From Allosaccharopolyspora coralli (GTDB lineage: Bacteria > Actinomycetota > Actinomycetes > Mycobacteriales > Pseudonocardiaceae): a stretch of DNA of 64,000 bases. Position 1 is the stretch's first letter. Each line of letters starts with the position of its first letter. The translations under genes were made by a program, and so were the position numbers. Shown here in pieces: positions 43,303 to 52,338 of the stretch. The stretch covers positions 3,038,001 through 3,102,000 of the forward strand of contig NZ_CP045929.1 in assembly GCF_009664835.1 (NCBI RefSeq), given 5' to 3'. The notes beneath the pieces are model-generated. The model made no database searches and had not been told where the DNA came from. It worked only from the letters and a program-made list of their open reading frames with translations.

Positions 43303-43419
43303 GTCACGCGGGTGCGCGACGTGATCTGCGTCGGCACTCGGGTGGCCGGTGTGCACAGACGGCGGGAAACCGTCGGGCGCACCGTGCCTGACCACCGACT
43401 CGACCCGCAGGCCCTCTAG

Positions 43420-43752
43420 CTAGGCCTCGGGTGTGCCCACTCGGAGGCGGTTGCCGTCGGGGTCACGCAGCTCGATCTCGCGTGCCCCCGGTGTCGTCTC
43501 CGGGCTCATCCCGAACTCAGCCGCGACCGCGTCGACGTCCCGAACCCGCAGGTACACCAGCGCCTCACCGGGCGCGTCGTCCTCGTGCTGAGACAACAGC
43601 ACCCGTACGTCGCCGCGTGCGATCTCCACGACCGACGACGCCGCACCCTCGCCGTTCGGGGGTCGCCGGGCGGTGAAACCGAGCAGTCCGTACCACTGCA
43701 ATGCCACACCGACGTCCTCGACGGGCAGGATCGGGATCACGTCCTCGTCCAT
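43420..43752 (-). CDS. VOC (glyoxalase/bleomycin-resistance) superfamily protein
   Basis: 110 residues. IPILPVEDVGVALQWYGLLG and the end IELRDPDGNRLRVGTPEA mark a single VOC module, as in bleomycin-binding and small glyoxalase proteins. GEALVYLRVRDVDAVAAEFG is the middle strand-helix unit. Dimers of such units bind ligands or metals; no function can be given. ATG at 43752 follows AGGATGACGGG. Confidence 0.85.
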   Translation of the reverse strand: MDEDVIPILPVEDVGVALQWYGLLGFTARRPPNGEGAASSVVEIARGDVRVLLSQHEDDAPGEALVYLRVRDVDAVAAEFGMSPETTPGAREIELRDPDGNRLRVGTPEA

Positions 43753-43831
43753 CCCGTCATCCTGGCAGCACGCCGTCTTCCCCGCCACGCCGTCTTCCCC
43801 GCCACGCCGGCGCGAGCCACCCCCGATGCCG

Positions 43832-45997
43832 TCACCCGGCGTGGAGCCCCCCACACTGGCCGTGACTTCCGCCCACGACCTGGTTCGGGCGGTCGTCGTC
43901 GGTCGGCCGGGGTTCGTTCCCGTCGCAGCGCAGTGCACCGTCGATCTCGTTCCCGGCAACGAGGATCGGACGCCCACCGGTATTGGCGACGAGCCGTACG
44001 TCGCCACCGACGGTCGAGTCGTCCACAGCCACGGCCTGGGTGCCGTTCGCCAACCGGACCGAACCGTGGACCGCGGTGCGTTCCAGCCGCACGAGCCCGG
44101 CGCCGTCGGTGTCCACCGAGCCCACCGAGCCGCCGGAGACCCACACGCCACCGGGGCCCTGCGAGCTCACCGTGCCCGTGATCGTCGAGTCGATCGCGAG
44201 CACCGAAGCACCCGCACGCACCCGCACCGGCCCGTTCACTTCCGCACCCCGCAGGCAGGTCGCACCGTCGGTGATCTCCAGCGGCCCGTCGTGGCGGCCG
44301 GTGATCGTCTGCGCGCACCGGACGACCGGCACCGTCGCGCCGACGGATTCTCTGCCTTCGGGTCGATGGTTGTCGACACCGAAGAACTCCCCGTCCGCGC
44401 GCGCCCGCTCGTAGCGCATCGTCAGGGCGGCGAGGTCTCCGTGCAGGTCCCGGACAATCGCCCCGTCCGGCTGGTTCTCGAGCGTGACCGCATCCGGCGG
44501 TTCGACCGAGGTCGTCACACGGTTGAGCGGGTGCGTGAGGGCGTGGCCGGCACCGCGCGCCGAGCGCACCGTCCAGCCGATCCGCGTCGCGCCCTGATCC
44601 ACTCGGACGACGTCCGTAGTGGTCTCCAGCGCGTACGGCGCGACGCCGGACGGGATGGGCCGGTCCGCGGTGGACTGGTCGACGGACAGTCCGCCGTCGT
44701 CGAGGCGCATTCGAGCCGTGTAGATCCGGCGGTGGTCCGAGGTCGACGGCCTGCCGTGATGGACGTAGTAGAGCTCTGCGCCGTCCGGTGACGCGATCAC
44801 GCTGCCGTGACCGGTCGAGAACATGCTCTGCTGCTCGTCCTGGCTCAACACCGGGTTCTCCGGGGCCTTGCGCCACGGGCCGAGAGGGCTCTGCGCCGTC
44901 GCGTAGCCGACTCCGTAGTGCCGATTCTGGAAGTTGTTGGCCGAGTACGTCAGGTAGTAGATCCGAGAGCCGTCCGCCCGATGAGCCTTGACCGTCGTAG
45001 TGCCCTCCTCCCAGCGGCGGTCCTTCTTCTCCCCGCCGGTCTCCGCGTAGTCGTCGACGTGCGCGTTCTCCCACTCCTGCTTGTCGGAACCGTAGTCGAG
45101 GATCGGCGTGTACCCGTCCTTACGGGTACCGGGCGGATCGTCCGGCCCGAGGTTGGCGTTGACGTAGTCGGGATGCACCGTGGGAGCGGTGCCGCCCGCA
45201 GGATCGTTCCACCAGTCCGTGGTGAGTTCGACGGCGTACACGTTGGACTCCTCGATGTACTTGCTGAGGTCGTGATCCCACACCCAGTTGCGGTAGGCGT
45301 TGCGCGAGAAGTACAGGAAGATCCGGTCGCCGTCGAAGAAGACGTTCGGGTCGATGAACGGAAGGTAGGTGCCCTTCGGCGCGGTGCGCCCCTCTTCCAG
45401 CGTCTCCGGCGGCTTCTTCTGTGTGTCGTCCATGATCAGATTGACGTCGTGGTAGTCCGGGTCGTACGGGCGGTAGTCGAGCGGTTCCGTGGTGATGTTG
45501 CGGAACGGCCCGTACGGGGTGTCGGAGACCGCGACCCCGATCTTGCACGCCTCTTCGAAGTCCGGGTACCGGAAGTGCTCCGCGACACCCTCGTTCATCC
45601 GTGCCGAGTAGAACAGGTAGTACAGCCCGGTGTCGGGGTTGTGGTAGACCTCCGGCGCCCAGAACCAGTCGTGGGCCCATTGGCTACCGTCGTCGACGTC
45701 CAGCGCCCCGCCCGGCACCTTCTGCCACGTGATCAGATCCGGAGATCGGTAGATCGCGAACCGGTAGCCGGCGTCGGCGCCGTCGGTCGAATAGGCGACG
45801 TACTGCCCGGACGCCTCGTCCCAGAGCACGAACGGGTCGGCGCCGAACGTGCTCGCGTCGTTGAAGTACGTGGCGTTCGTTCCCACCGTCGGACCGGATT
45901 CCGGTGTCACTCGTTCCTCACCCACGGCGACCGGGGCACTCGCGAGCACGAGGATCGCCACCAACCACAACCCGTGCCGACAGCGTGCTCGACGCAC
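43832..45997 (-). CDS. Secreted GH43-like glycoside hydrolase with C-terminal beta-helix cassette
   Basis: 721 residues. After a signal peptide (VRRARCRHGLWLVAILVLAS) the catalytic five-blade propeller follows: FGADPFVLWDEASGQYVAYS with the catalytic aspartate, FWAPEVYHNPDTGLYYLFYS, and FIDPNVFFDGDRIFLYFSRN. These are GH43-family blocks (arabinanase/xylosidase). The last 130 residues are short repeated strands (GPVRVRAGASVLAID, GSVRLANGTQAVAVDDSTVG) ending in GNEIDGALRCDGNEP, a beta-helix cassette found on many actinobacterial secreted proteins. GTG at 45997 has GAGGG 5 bases upstream. Confidence 0.85.
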   Translation of the reverse strand: MRRARCRHGLWLVAILVLASAPVAVGEERVTPESGPTVGTNATYFNDASTFGADPFVLWDEASGQYVAYSTDGADAGYRFAIYRSPDLITWQKVPGGALDVDDGSQWAHDWFWAPEVYHNPDTGLYYLFYSARMNEGVAEHFRYPDFEEACKIGVAVSDTPYGPFRNITTEPLDYRPYDPDYHDVNLIMDDTQKKPPETLEEGRTAPKGTYLPFIDPNVFFDGDRIFLYFSRNAYRNWVWDHDLSKYIEESNVYAVELTTDWWNDPAGGTAPTVHPDYVNANLGPDDPPGTRKDGYTPILDYGSDKQEWENAHVDDYAETGGEKKDRRWEEGTTTVKAHRADGSRIYYLTYSANNFQNRHYGVGYATAQSPLGPWRKAPENPVLSQDEQQSMFSTGHGSVIASPDGAELYYVHHGRPSTSDHRRIYTARMRLDDGGLSVDQSTADRPIPSGVAPYALETTTDVVRVDQGATRIGWTVRSARGAGHALTHPLNRVTTSVEPPDAVTLENQPDGAIVRDLHGDLAALTMRYERARADGEFFGVDNHRPEGRESVGATVPVVRCAQTITGRHDGPLEITDGATCLRGAEVNGPVRVRAGASVLAIDSTITGTVSSQGPGGVWVSGGSVGSVDTDGAGLVRLERTAVHGSVRLANGTQAVAVDDSTVGGDVRLVANTGGRPILVAGNEIDGALRCDGNEPRPTDDDRPNQVVGGSHGQCGGLHAG

Positions 45998-46159
45998 TCG
46001 ATCCCTCGCCCCCCGCAGCCCCGAGGCACCCTGCCTGCCGCAGAGCGGGACCGATTCGTGCCCGGATTTCCCGGTCCATAGTAGACTCCTCGGGTTCGCG
46101 GCGGCAGTGAATCCGGTACCAAGTGCCGGATCGGGTGAGCTGTTTGGCACGCTGCTGGG

Positions 46160-48244
46160 ATGGTCGCCGAACGGTCCTTTCCCCGCCACAGTGCCCGCAC
46201 CCAGGGATTCACGCTGGGTGCGCCGCGCAACATCACGGTCGCCGCGGACGGCGACCGGGTCCTGTTCCTGCGCTCCCTCGACGGCACCGATCGCCGCAAC
46301 CGGCTCTGGACACTCGACCTGAACACCGGCGAGGAGGCGTTGCTCGCGGACCCGGACACGGTGGTCGACGACAGCACACTCTCCCCGCAAGAGCGAGCCC
46401 GGCGAGAACGGTCCCGGGAGCGCGCCGCGGGCATCGTCGGCTACGCCACCGACGAAGCGGGCGACCTCGTCGCCTTCGCACTGTCCGGACGACTCTTCGT
46501 CTGCGAGGTACCCGGCAGGACCGTCGAGGAGCTGCCCGTGCAGGCACCCGTGCTCGATCCCCGCCCCAGCCCGGACGGGACACACATCGCCTACCTGTCC
46601 CGTGGCGAGCTCCGGGTCGTCGCCACCGACGGCAGCGCGGGCCGGGCACTGGCCAGGCCCGACGGCGACGACGTCACCTGGGGTGCGGCCGAGTTCATCG
46701 CCGCCGAGGAGATGCGCCGGTCCCGTGGCTACTGGTGGGCACCCGACAGCACCCGGATGCTCGCCGCGCGCGTCGACGAAGCCGACGTCCCACGGTGGTA
46801 TCTCGACGACCCGGCCGAGCCCGACCAGGCACCCGCGAGCATGGCCTACCCGGCCGCGGGCACCGTCAACGCCGACGTCCGACTGGCGGTGCTGGGGCTC
46901 GACGGCACGCGAGTGGACGTCGACTGGGACCGTGCGCACTATCCCTACGTCGTGGCCGCGTCGTGGAACGAGCACGGCAGCCCGCTGCTGACCGTCCAGA
47001 CCCGCGACCAGCGCACCCAGCTCGTCCTCGCCCTCGACCCGGACACCGGAGCCACGGCGGAGATCCACCGCGACACCAGCGCCCACTGGATCGAGATCAA
47101 ACCAGGCTGGCCGACCTGGACTCCCGACGGACGACTGGTGCGCATCGCCGCACACGACGACGCCTACCGGCTCGTCGTCGGCGACGAGCACTGGACAACC
47201 GCTCCCCTGCAACTGCGCGGCGTCGTCGACGTCACCGACGAGGACGTCCTCGTCTCCGCCTCCGCAGCGGATCCCACCCAGGTCCACCTCTACCGCGTCA
47301 CCGCACACGGCGCCGAACGCATCACGCCCGCACCCGGCGTCCACACCGGACATCGCAGAGGCGAGGTCACCGTGCTCCAGTCCGAAGACCTCGACACCCC
47401 GAGCCCCCGGGTGCGGGTCCTGCGTCGCGGCGAGCCGGTCGCCGAGATCGCGAACCACGCCGACACCCCCGAGCTCGCACTCAACGTCGAGCTGCTCCGC
47501 GTCGGGAACCGCGACCTCGCCACCGCGCTGCTGCTCCCGCACGGACACCGCCCCGAACACGGCCCACTGCCCGTCCTGCTCGACCCCTACGGCGGACCGC
47601 AGGCGCAACGGGTCCTCGCCAGACAGCGCGGCTGGTTCACCTCACAATGGCTCGCCGACCAAGGATTCGCCGTCGTCGTCATCGACGGCCGGGGCATGAC
47701 CGGACGCGATCCCGCTTGGGACCACGCCCTCTCCGGAGACCTCGCGGGACCGACGCTGCAGGACCAGGTCGACGGGTTGCACGCCCTCGCAGCGCGGCGC
47801 CCCGAACTGGACCTCGACCGGGTCGCGATCCGGGGATGGTCGTTCGGCGGATTCCTCGCCGCTCTGGCCGTGCTCCGCCGCCCCGACGTCTTCCACGCCG
47901 CCGTCGCCGGAGCCCCCGTCACCGACCAGCGCCTCTACGACACGCACTACACCGAGCGCTACCTCGGCGACCCCACGACCTCGCCCGAGGTGTACGAGGC
48001 GAGCTCACTCATCGCCGACGCACCCCGGCTGCGGCGCCCGCTCCTACTCGTCCACGGCACGGTCGACGACAACGTGGTGCCCGCGCACTCACTTCGCCTC
48101 TCGGCGGCGCTGACCGCGGCAGGACGACCGCACTCGTTCCTGCCGTTGCCCGGAGTCACCCACATGCCCTCGGACGAGACCACGGCCGAGAACCTGCTCG
48201 TCCTCCAGGTCGACTTCCTGCGCCGCGCCCTGGCAGCGAACTGA
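46160..48244 (+). CDS. S9 family dipeptidyl-peptidase IV-like serine peptidase
   Basis: 694 residues. The N-terminal beta-propeller (about 1-430) begins GFTLGAPRNITVAADGDRVL; the alpha/beta hydrolase domain follows, with the nucleophile in IRGWSFGGFLAALAV, the aspartate in LLVHGTVDDNVVPAHS and the histidine in PLPGVTHMPSDE. GYWWAPDSTRMLAARVDE carries the Glu-like substrate anchor region of DPP-IV relatives. No signal peptide, so it is predicted to be cytoplasmic. Divergent from the GH43-like gene. Confidence 0.9.
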   Translation: MVAERSFPRHSARTQGFTLGAPRNITVAADGDRVLFLRSLDGTDRRNRLWTLDLNTGEEALLADPDTVVDDSTLSPQERARRERSRERAAGIVGYATDEAGDLVAFALSGRLFVCEVPGRTVEELPVQAPVLDPRPSPDGTHIAYLSRGELRVVATDGSAGRALARPDGDDVTWGAAEFIAAEEMRRSRGYWWAPDSTRMLAARVDEADVPRWYLDDPAEPDQAPASMAYPAAGTVNADVRLAVLGLDGTRVDVDWDRAHYPYVVAASWNEHGSPLLTVQTRDQRTQLVLALDPDTGATAEIHRDTSAHWIEIKPGWPTWTPDGRLVRIAAHDDAYRLVVGDEHWTTAPLQLRGVVDVTDEDVLVSASAADPTQVHLYRVTAHGAERITPAPGVHTGHRRGEVTVLQSEDLDTPSPRVRVLRRGEPVAEIANHADTPELALNVELLRVGNRDLATALLLPHGHRPEHGPLPVLLDPYGGPQAQRVLARQRGWFTSQWLADQGFAVVVIDGRGMTGRDPAWDHALSGDLAGPTLQDQVDGLHALAARRPELDLDRVAIRGWSFGGFLAALAVLRRPDVFHAAVAGAPVTDQRLYDTHYTERYLGDPTTSPEVYEASSLIADAPRLRRPLLLVHGTVDDNVVPAHSLRLSAALTAAGRPHSFLPLPGVTHMPSDETTAENLLVLQVDFLRRALAAN

Positions 48245-48249
48245 ACGCC

Positions 48250-48414
48250 GACCAGGCGCGCGGCTCGGGCTGGTCGGGCTCTGTGCGCCGAGAGGTTTTC
48301 CGGCCGCCGACACAGATCAGCCACGGCGGGTGCTCATCTCGTGGCCGACGTGGTGTAGGGCGCTACTCGATGTCGACGATCCCGCAGCCAGACGCGAGGT
48401 GAGGTTCCGCTGCC
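48250..48414. repeat. Family 2 intergenic palindromic element, copy g
   Basis: Between the convergent S9 peptidase and der genes. CGAGAGGTTTTCCGGCCGCC, CTCATCTCGTGGCCGACGTG, AGGGCGCTACTCGATGTCGA, CGATCCCGCAGCCAGACGCG and AGGTGAGGTTCCGC reproduce copy d at 26.2 kb. Confidence 0.78.
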
Positions 48415-50007
48415 CTAACGCTTCCTGCTCTTGGTGCCCTTGCCCGGCGGACGCCCGGAGCCGCCCTTACGTCCCGAGCCACCCTTGCCGCCGGACACAC
48501 TCTTGCCGCCCTGGCGACCGGAACCGCCCTTGCCGCCCTGGCGACCGGAATCGCCCTTGCCTTCCCGGACACGCACCGAGATCCGCACCGGAGACCCCAC
48601 GAATCCGAACGTCTCCCGGAACTTGCGTTCCAGGAACCGCCGGTACCCGGCTTCCAGGAACCCGGTCGTGAACAGCACGAGTGTCGGCGGCCGCGGCCGA
48701 GCCTGCGTCGCGAACAGCACTTTCGGCTGCTTACCGCCCCGTGCCGGCGGCGGATGCGCCGCGACCACCTCCGAGAGCCACGAGTTGAGCTTGCCCGTCG
48801 GCACGCGCTCGTCCCAGGACGCCAACGCCGTTCGCAGCGCGGGTGCGAGCTTGCGCACCGCACGACCCGTCTGCGCCGAGACGTTGACACGCTCGGCCCA
48901 CCGCGACTGCACCATGTCGCGGTCGATCTCCTTGTCCAGCTGGAAACGACGCTCGTGATCGACCAGGTCCCACTTGTTGTAGGCGATCACCAGCGCCCGA
49001 CCCGCCTCGACCACCATCGAGATCACCCGCAGGTCCTGTTCGGACAAGGGTTCGGACGCGTCGACGAGCACGATCGCGACCTCCGCGGCCTCGATCGCCT
49101 GCTTCGTTCGCAACGACGCGTAGTACTCGGTGCCGCTGGCCGTCCGCACCCGCTTGCGCAGCCCGGCGGTGTCGATGAACCGCCACACCTGCCCGTCGAG
49201 CTCGACCATCGAGTCCACCGGGTCCACGGTCGTCCCGGAGACCTCGTCGACGACCGCTCGCTGCTCGCCGGTCAGCTGGTTCAGCAGCGAGGACTTACCC
49301 ACGTTCGGTTTGCCGACCAGGGCGACCTTCCGCGGTCCGGCGCCGGTGCCGAGCTCCTCCTTCGGCACCGCGGGGAACGCCTCCAACACCGCGTCGAGCA
49401 GGTCGCCAGAGCCGCGACCGTGCAGGGCGCTCACCGGCATCGGCTCGCCCAACCCCAGCGACCACAACGACATCGCCTCGGCGTACCCGCGCTCGTTGTC
49501 GACCTTGTTCGCCGCCACCAGCACCGGGCACTTCGCGCGGCGCAGCACGCGGGCGACGGCTTCCTCGGTGTCCGTCGCGCCCACACGCGCGTCGACGACG
49601 AGCAGCACCGCGTCCGCCGCGGCGATCGCCAGCTCGGCCTGCGCAGCCACCGCCGCCTGCAACCCCTTCGCGTCCGGCTCCCAGCCACCCGTGTCAAGCA
49701 CCGTGAACCGCCTGCCGTTCCAGAGCGCGTCGTAGGCGACCCGGTCCCGCGTGACGCCGGGGTTGTCCTGCACGACCGCCTCGCGGCGCCCCAACAGGCG
49801 ATTCACCAGAGTCGACTTGCCGACGTTCGGCCGCCCCACGACGGCCAGCACCGGTTGCGGAGCGCGCGCGCCTTCCTCGCCGTCACCGTCCTCCGGCATC
49901 CCCTCGACAGCCGACCAGTCCGCCTCGTCGGACCACGTGCCGTCGAGCCCGCCGGGGTCGACCGGGGCGTCCCATGGCCCGGCCGCGTCCTCACGCGATT
50001 CCGTCAC
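48415..50007 (-). CDS. der: Ribosome-assembly GTPase Der (EngA) with basic repeat tail
   Basis: 530 residues. Two GTPase domains: [20 protein letters not shown] with DTGGWE and NKVDNE, and [20 protein letters not shown] with DTAGLRKR and NKWDLV. A C-terminal KH-like domain follows. Der acts in 50S subunit maturation. Two additions: about 50 acidic residues at the N-terminus, as in other actinobacteria, and about 50 C-terminal residues of near-repeats ([15 protein letters not shown]), encoded by short tandem DNA repeats. Last gene of the cmk-plsC-der set; ATG overlaps the plsC stop. Confidence 0.95.
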   Translation of the reverse strand: MTESREDAAGPWDAPVDPGGLDGTWSDEADWSAVEGMPEDGDGEEGARAPQPVLAVVGRPNVGKSTLVNRLLGRREAVVQDNPGVTRDRVAYDALWNGRRFTVLDTGGWEPDAKGLQAAVAAQAELAIAAADAVLLVVDARVGATDTEEAVARVLRRAKCPVLVAANKVDNERGYAEAMSLWSLGLGEPMPVSALHGRGSGDLLDAVLEAFPAVPKEELGTGAGPRKVALVGKPNVGKSSLLNQLTGEQRAVVDEVSGTTVDPVDSMVELDGQVWRFIDTAGLRKRVRTASGTEYYASLRTKQAIEAAEVAIVLVDASEPLSEQDLRVISMVVEAGRALVIAYNKWDLVDHERRFQLDKEIDRDMVQSRWAERVNVSAQTGRAVRKLAPALRTALASWDERVPTGKLNSWLSEVVAAHPPPARGGKQPKVLFATQARPRPPTLVLFTTGFLEAGYRRFLERKFRETFGFVGSPVRISVRVREGKGDSGRQGGKGGSGRQGGKSVSGGKGGSGRKGGSGRPPGKGTKSRKR

Positions 50008-50720
50008 GCCTGTTTCCCTCTCGCCTTGTCGTCACGTCCGCCGCCGACCGTCCGATCCAACTCGGCGACCAGGGCGACCAACTCGTCTCGAATCTGTTCG
50101 GTGGCCTCCGACAGCCCCGTACGCCCCTTGGCGCCGGTCAACGTCACCGGCTCCCCGAACAGCACGTCCACCCGGGGAAGGAACCGGCGGCGACTGCCGG
50201 GCGGGCGATACGTCCCGCGGCAGACCACCGGCAACACCCGCGCTCCGGACGTGCGCGCCAGCCACGCCGCCCCGTCCTGAGCCGTCTTCACGTCCCCGGT
50301 CCCCCGGGTGCCTTCCGGGAACACGGCGACGAGACCGCCGGCCCGCAACACCCGCACCGCCGCGAGCAACGGACGCCGATCGGGTTCACCGCGCCGCACC
50401 GGCAACTGGCCGATCTTGCGCAGGAACCACCCCAGCGGGCCACGGAAGAGCTCGTGCTTGATGAGGAACACGGCACTGTGGGGCAGCATGCCGAACAACA
50501 GTGGCCCCTCCATCAGCGAACTGTGGTTGGCCACCAGCACCAACGGGCCCGAGCTCGGCACCCGCTCGCGGTGGTGAATCCGCACTCGGAAGGGCAGTCG
50601 CACGACCGTCGCCCCGATCCACCGGCCCACTCGATGCAACGCGAGCGACCCACCCTCCGGCAACACCGACCCGGCGTCGTGCGACGCGGCCCCGGACGCG
50701 CCTGCGCGCTCGGCGCTCAC
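50004..50720 (-). CDS. 1-acyl-glycerol-3-phosphate acyltransferase (PlsC family)
   Basis: 238 residues. Acylates lysophosphatidate or a related acceptor at the membrane. Block [25 protein letters not shown] and FPEGTRGTG are clear. Block I reads [15 protein letters not shown], so the catalytic motif is H-x4-E instead of the usual H-x4-D; the change may still be functional. Sits between cmk and der, each joined by a 4-base ATGA overlap. Confidence 0.87.
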   Translation of the reverse strand: MSAERAGASGAASHDAGSVLPEGGSLALHRVGRWIGATVVRLPFRVRIHHRERVPSSGPLVLVANHSSLMEGPLLFGMLPHSAVFLIKHELFRGPLGWFLRKIGQLPVRRGEPDRRPLLAAVRVLRAGGLVAVFPEGTRGTGDVKTAQDGAAWLARTSGARVLPVVCRGTYRPPGSRRRFLPRVDVLFGEPVTLTGAKGRTGLSEATEQIRDELVALVAELDRTVGGGRDDKARGKQA

Positions 50721-51442
50721 CGGCCCGTCCGTTCCACTCCGGCGAGTAGGGCACGCTCGGTCACCAGCTCGCGCAACCGAGCCAGCACGCCGGGAACGTC
50801 CAACTCGGTGGTGTCGACCTCGACGGCGTCGTCGGCTCGACGCAGCGGCGAGACCGCGCGCTGCGAGTCGATCGTGTCCCGCCGCTGCACGTCGTCCCGC
50901 GTCCGGTCGACGTCGCTCACGCGGCCGTCCGCGGAGTCCTGAGCACTCCGACGCAGAGCACGGGTGTGCGCGGAGGCAGTCAGGTAGACCTTGAGTCCTG
51001 CCTCCGGCGCCACGACACCTCCGATGTCGCGGCCTTCGACCACGACCCCGCCGGGCGAGGCGAGAGCCTCGTCGATCAGCCGACGCTGCTCGGCGACGAG
51101 CAGTTCCCGCACCCGTGCGACCGCAGAGACCGCCGAGACCGCACCGGTGACCTCCGCGCCCCGGATCTCACGATCGACGTCTTCGCCGTCCAGCGACACG
51201 CCGGGACGCTCCGGTTCGGTACTCATCTCGAGTCTGAGCGACTCCGACACCGACGCCACGGCCGCCGCGTCACCCGGGTCGGTCCCGGCGCGCAGCACCG
51301 CCAATGTCACCGCCCGGTACATCGCACCCGTGTCCAGGTACGACGCTCCCAATGCCGTCGCCAGCCCGCGCGCGACCGTGGACTTGCCCGTCCCCGACGG
51401 CCCATCCAGCGCGACGACACCTCGCAGTCGTGCCTGTGCCAC
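50717..51442 (-). CDS. cmk: Cytidylate kinase
   Basis: 241 residues. Phosphorylates CMP/dCMP. ALDGPSGTGKSTVARGLA is the P-loop, SYLDTGAMYRAVTLAVLR the CMP-site signature, and VVVEGRDIGGVVAPEAGLKV the second conserved block. GTG at 51442 has AGGAGG 9 bases upstream; the upstream extension is not conserved. Head of the cmk-plsC-der operon; in the order known from mycobacteria it would follow rluB, but here two plus-strand transport genes intervene. Confidence 0.93.
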   Translation of the reverse strand: MAQARLRGVVALDGPSGTGKSTVARGLATALGASYLDTGAMYRAVTLAVLRAGTDPGDAAAVASVSESLRLEMSTEPERPGVSLDGEDVDREIRGAEVTGAVSAVSAVARVRELLVAEQRRLIDEALASPGGVVVEGRDIGGVVAPEAGLKVYLTASAHTRALRRSAQDSADGRVSDVDRTRDDVQRRDTIDSQRAVSPLRRADDAVEVDTTELDVPGVLARLRELVTERALLAGVERTGR

Positions 51443-51781
51443 GTCGCCCGTCCTCCTCGTCACGTCGCCACCGGTCACCGTCCACCGCACCCGCCGCAGC
51501 ACCCACGTGCACATGCGGGAGCACCCACGGACGGAAAGGGGAACCAGCCCTTCATTCTGCCTGGTACGGCCCGCCGACTCCCACCCGCATCCGGTTACCG
51601 GTCACGGCTGCCGCCGACGACGACCGAACAGCGGGAGCGGAGACGCTCGCCACGGGGTCCCGACGTAGCCGGTACCGCGCACACCGGACCATTCACACAT
51701 TCGCCGACGAACCGACACAAACCTCCGACCTGCGAGAATGCCCTCACACCTGCGGAGTGGGACCGGCGTAGGCTCCCCCGC
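51443..51781. promoter_or_regulatory. Divergent promoter region between cmk and the KhtT-like gene, with a leaderless-type start
   Basis: 339 bases without a gene. TAGGCT at 51769-51774 ends 7 bases before the GTG of the KhtT-like gene, which has no ribosome site; this spacing suggests a leaderless transcript starting at the GTG. The cmk promoter must lie on the other side; no clear consensus was seen. Other reading frames crossing this gap look like antisense shadow. Confidence 0.45.
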
Positions 51782-52270
51782 GTGGATGTCACAGTGACCC
51801 CGCTGCCGGGACTCGGTACCCAACAGGACTTCAGCACCCGATCCGGACATCGCGTCGGCGTCATCTCCTATCGGGACGGCCGGTTCGAGCTGATCGTCTC
51901 CGACCACGACGACCCCGACAAGATCGCGGCCTCGGTGGCGCTGACGACGCACGAGACGAGCGCCCTGGCGAACCTGCTCGGTGCCCCGCACCTCGTCGCC
52001 CAGCTCACCGAACAGCAGAGCGAGGTCACCGGAGTCACGACATGGCAACTGCCGGTCGGCACCGGATCGCCGTTCGACGGCCTGCCCCTGTCCGCGACGG
52101 AGATGCGGACGCGGACCTCCACCTCGATCGTCGCGGTCGTCCGCAGCGCGACGGTGCACCCCTCTCCCCGGCCCGACTTCCTGTTCGCCGGCGGTGACCT
52201 GGTGATCGTCGTTGGCACCCCCGAAGGCCTCAAGGCGGCCAGCGAGATCCTGGAACGCGGAACCGACTAA
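51782..52270 (+). CDS. KhtT-like regulatory subunit with TrkA-C (RCK-C) domain
   Basis: 162 residues. The N-terminal part (about 1-75) is a small beta-rich domain; the C-terminal part (about 85-160) is a TrkA-C domain, with GLPLSATEMRTRTSTSIVAV and FLFAGGDLVIVVGTPEGLKA. In Bacillus KhtT gates the KhtU antiporter in response to K+/pH; RCK-C domains can bind c-di-AMP, so such control is possible here. GTG at 51782; an upstream in-frame stretch of over 270 codons is antisense to cmk and not coding. Confidence 0.83.
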   Translation: MDVTVTPLPGLGTQQDFSTRSGHRVGVISYRDGRFELIVSDHDDPDKIAASVALTTHETSALANLLGAPHLVAQLTEQQSEVTGVTTWQLPVGTGSPFDGLPLSATEMRTRTSTSIVAVVRSATVHPSPRPDFLFAGGDLVIVVGTPEGLKAASEILERGTD

Positions 52271-52338
52271 CCCTCGCGGACTCGGACCGCGCGCGACTCG
52301 ACAACTTCACACCACAGGGGAAAGGCGAGAGGCAGGAA

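Noticed and set aside
45998-47608. In-frame extension of the GH43-like gene by over 530 codons.
   Set aside because: It is antisense to the S9 peptidase, which has full catalytic motifs. A ribosome site and signal peptide mark the start at 45997.
50966-51781. In-frame upstream extension of the KhtT-like gene.
   Set aside because: Antisense to cmk, with low-complexity composition. The conserved protein starts at 51782.
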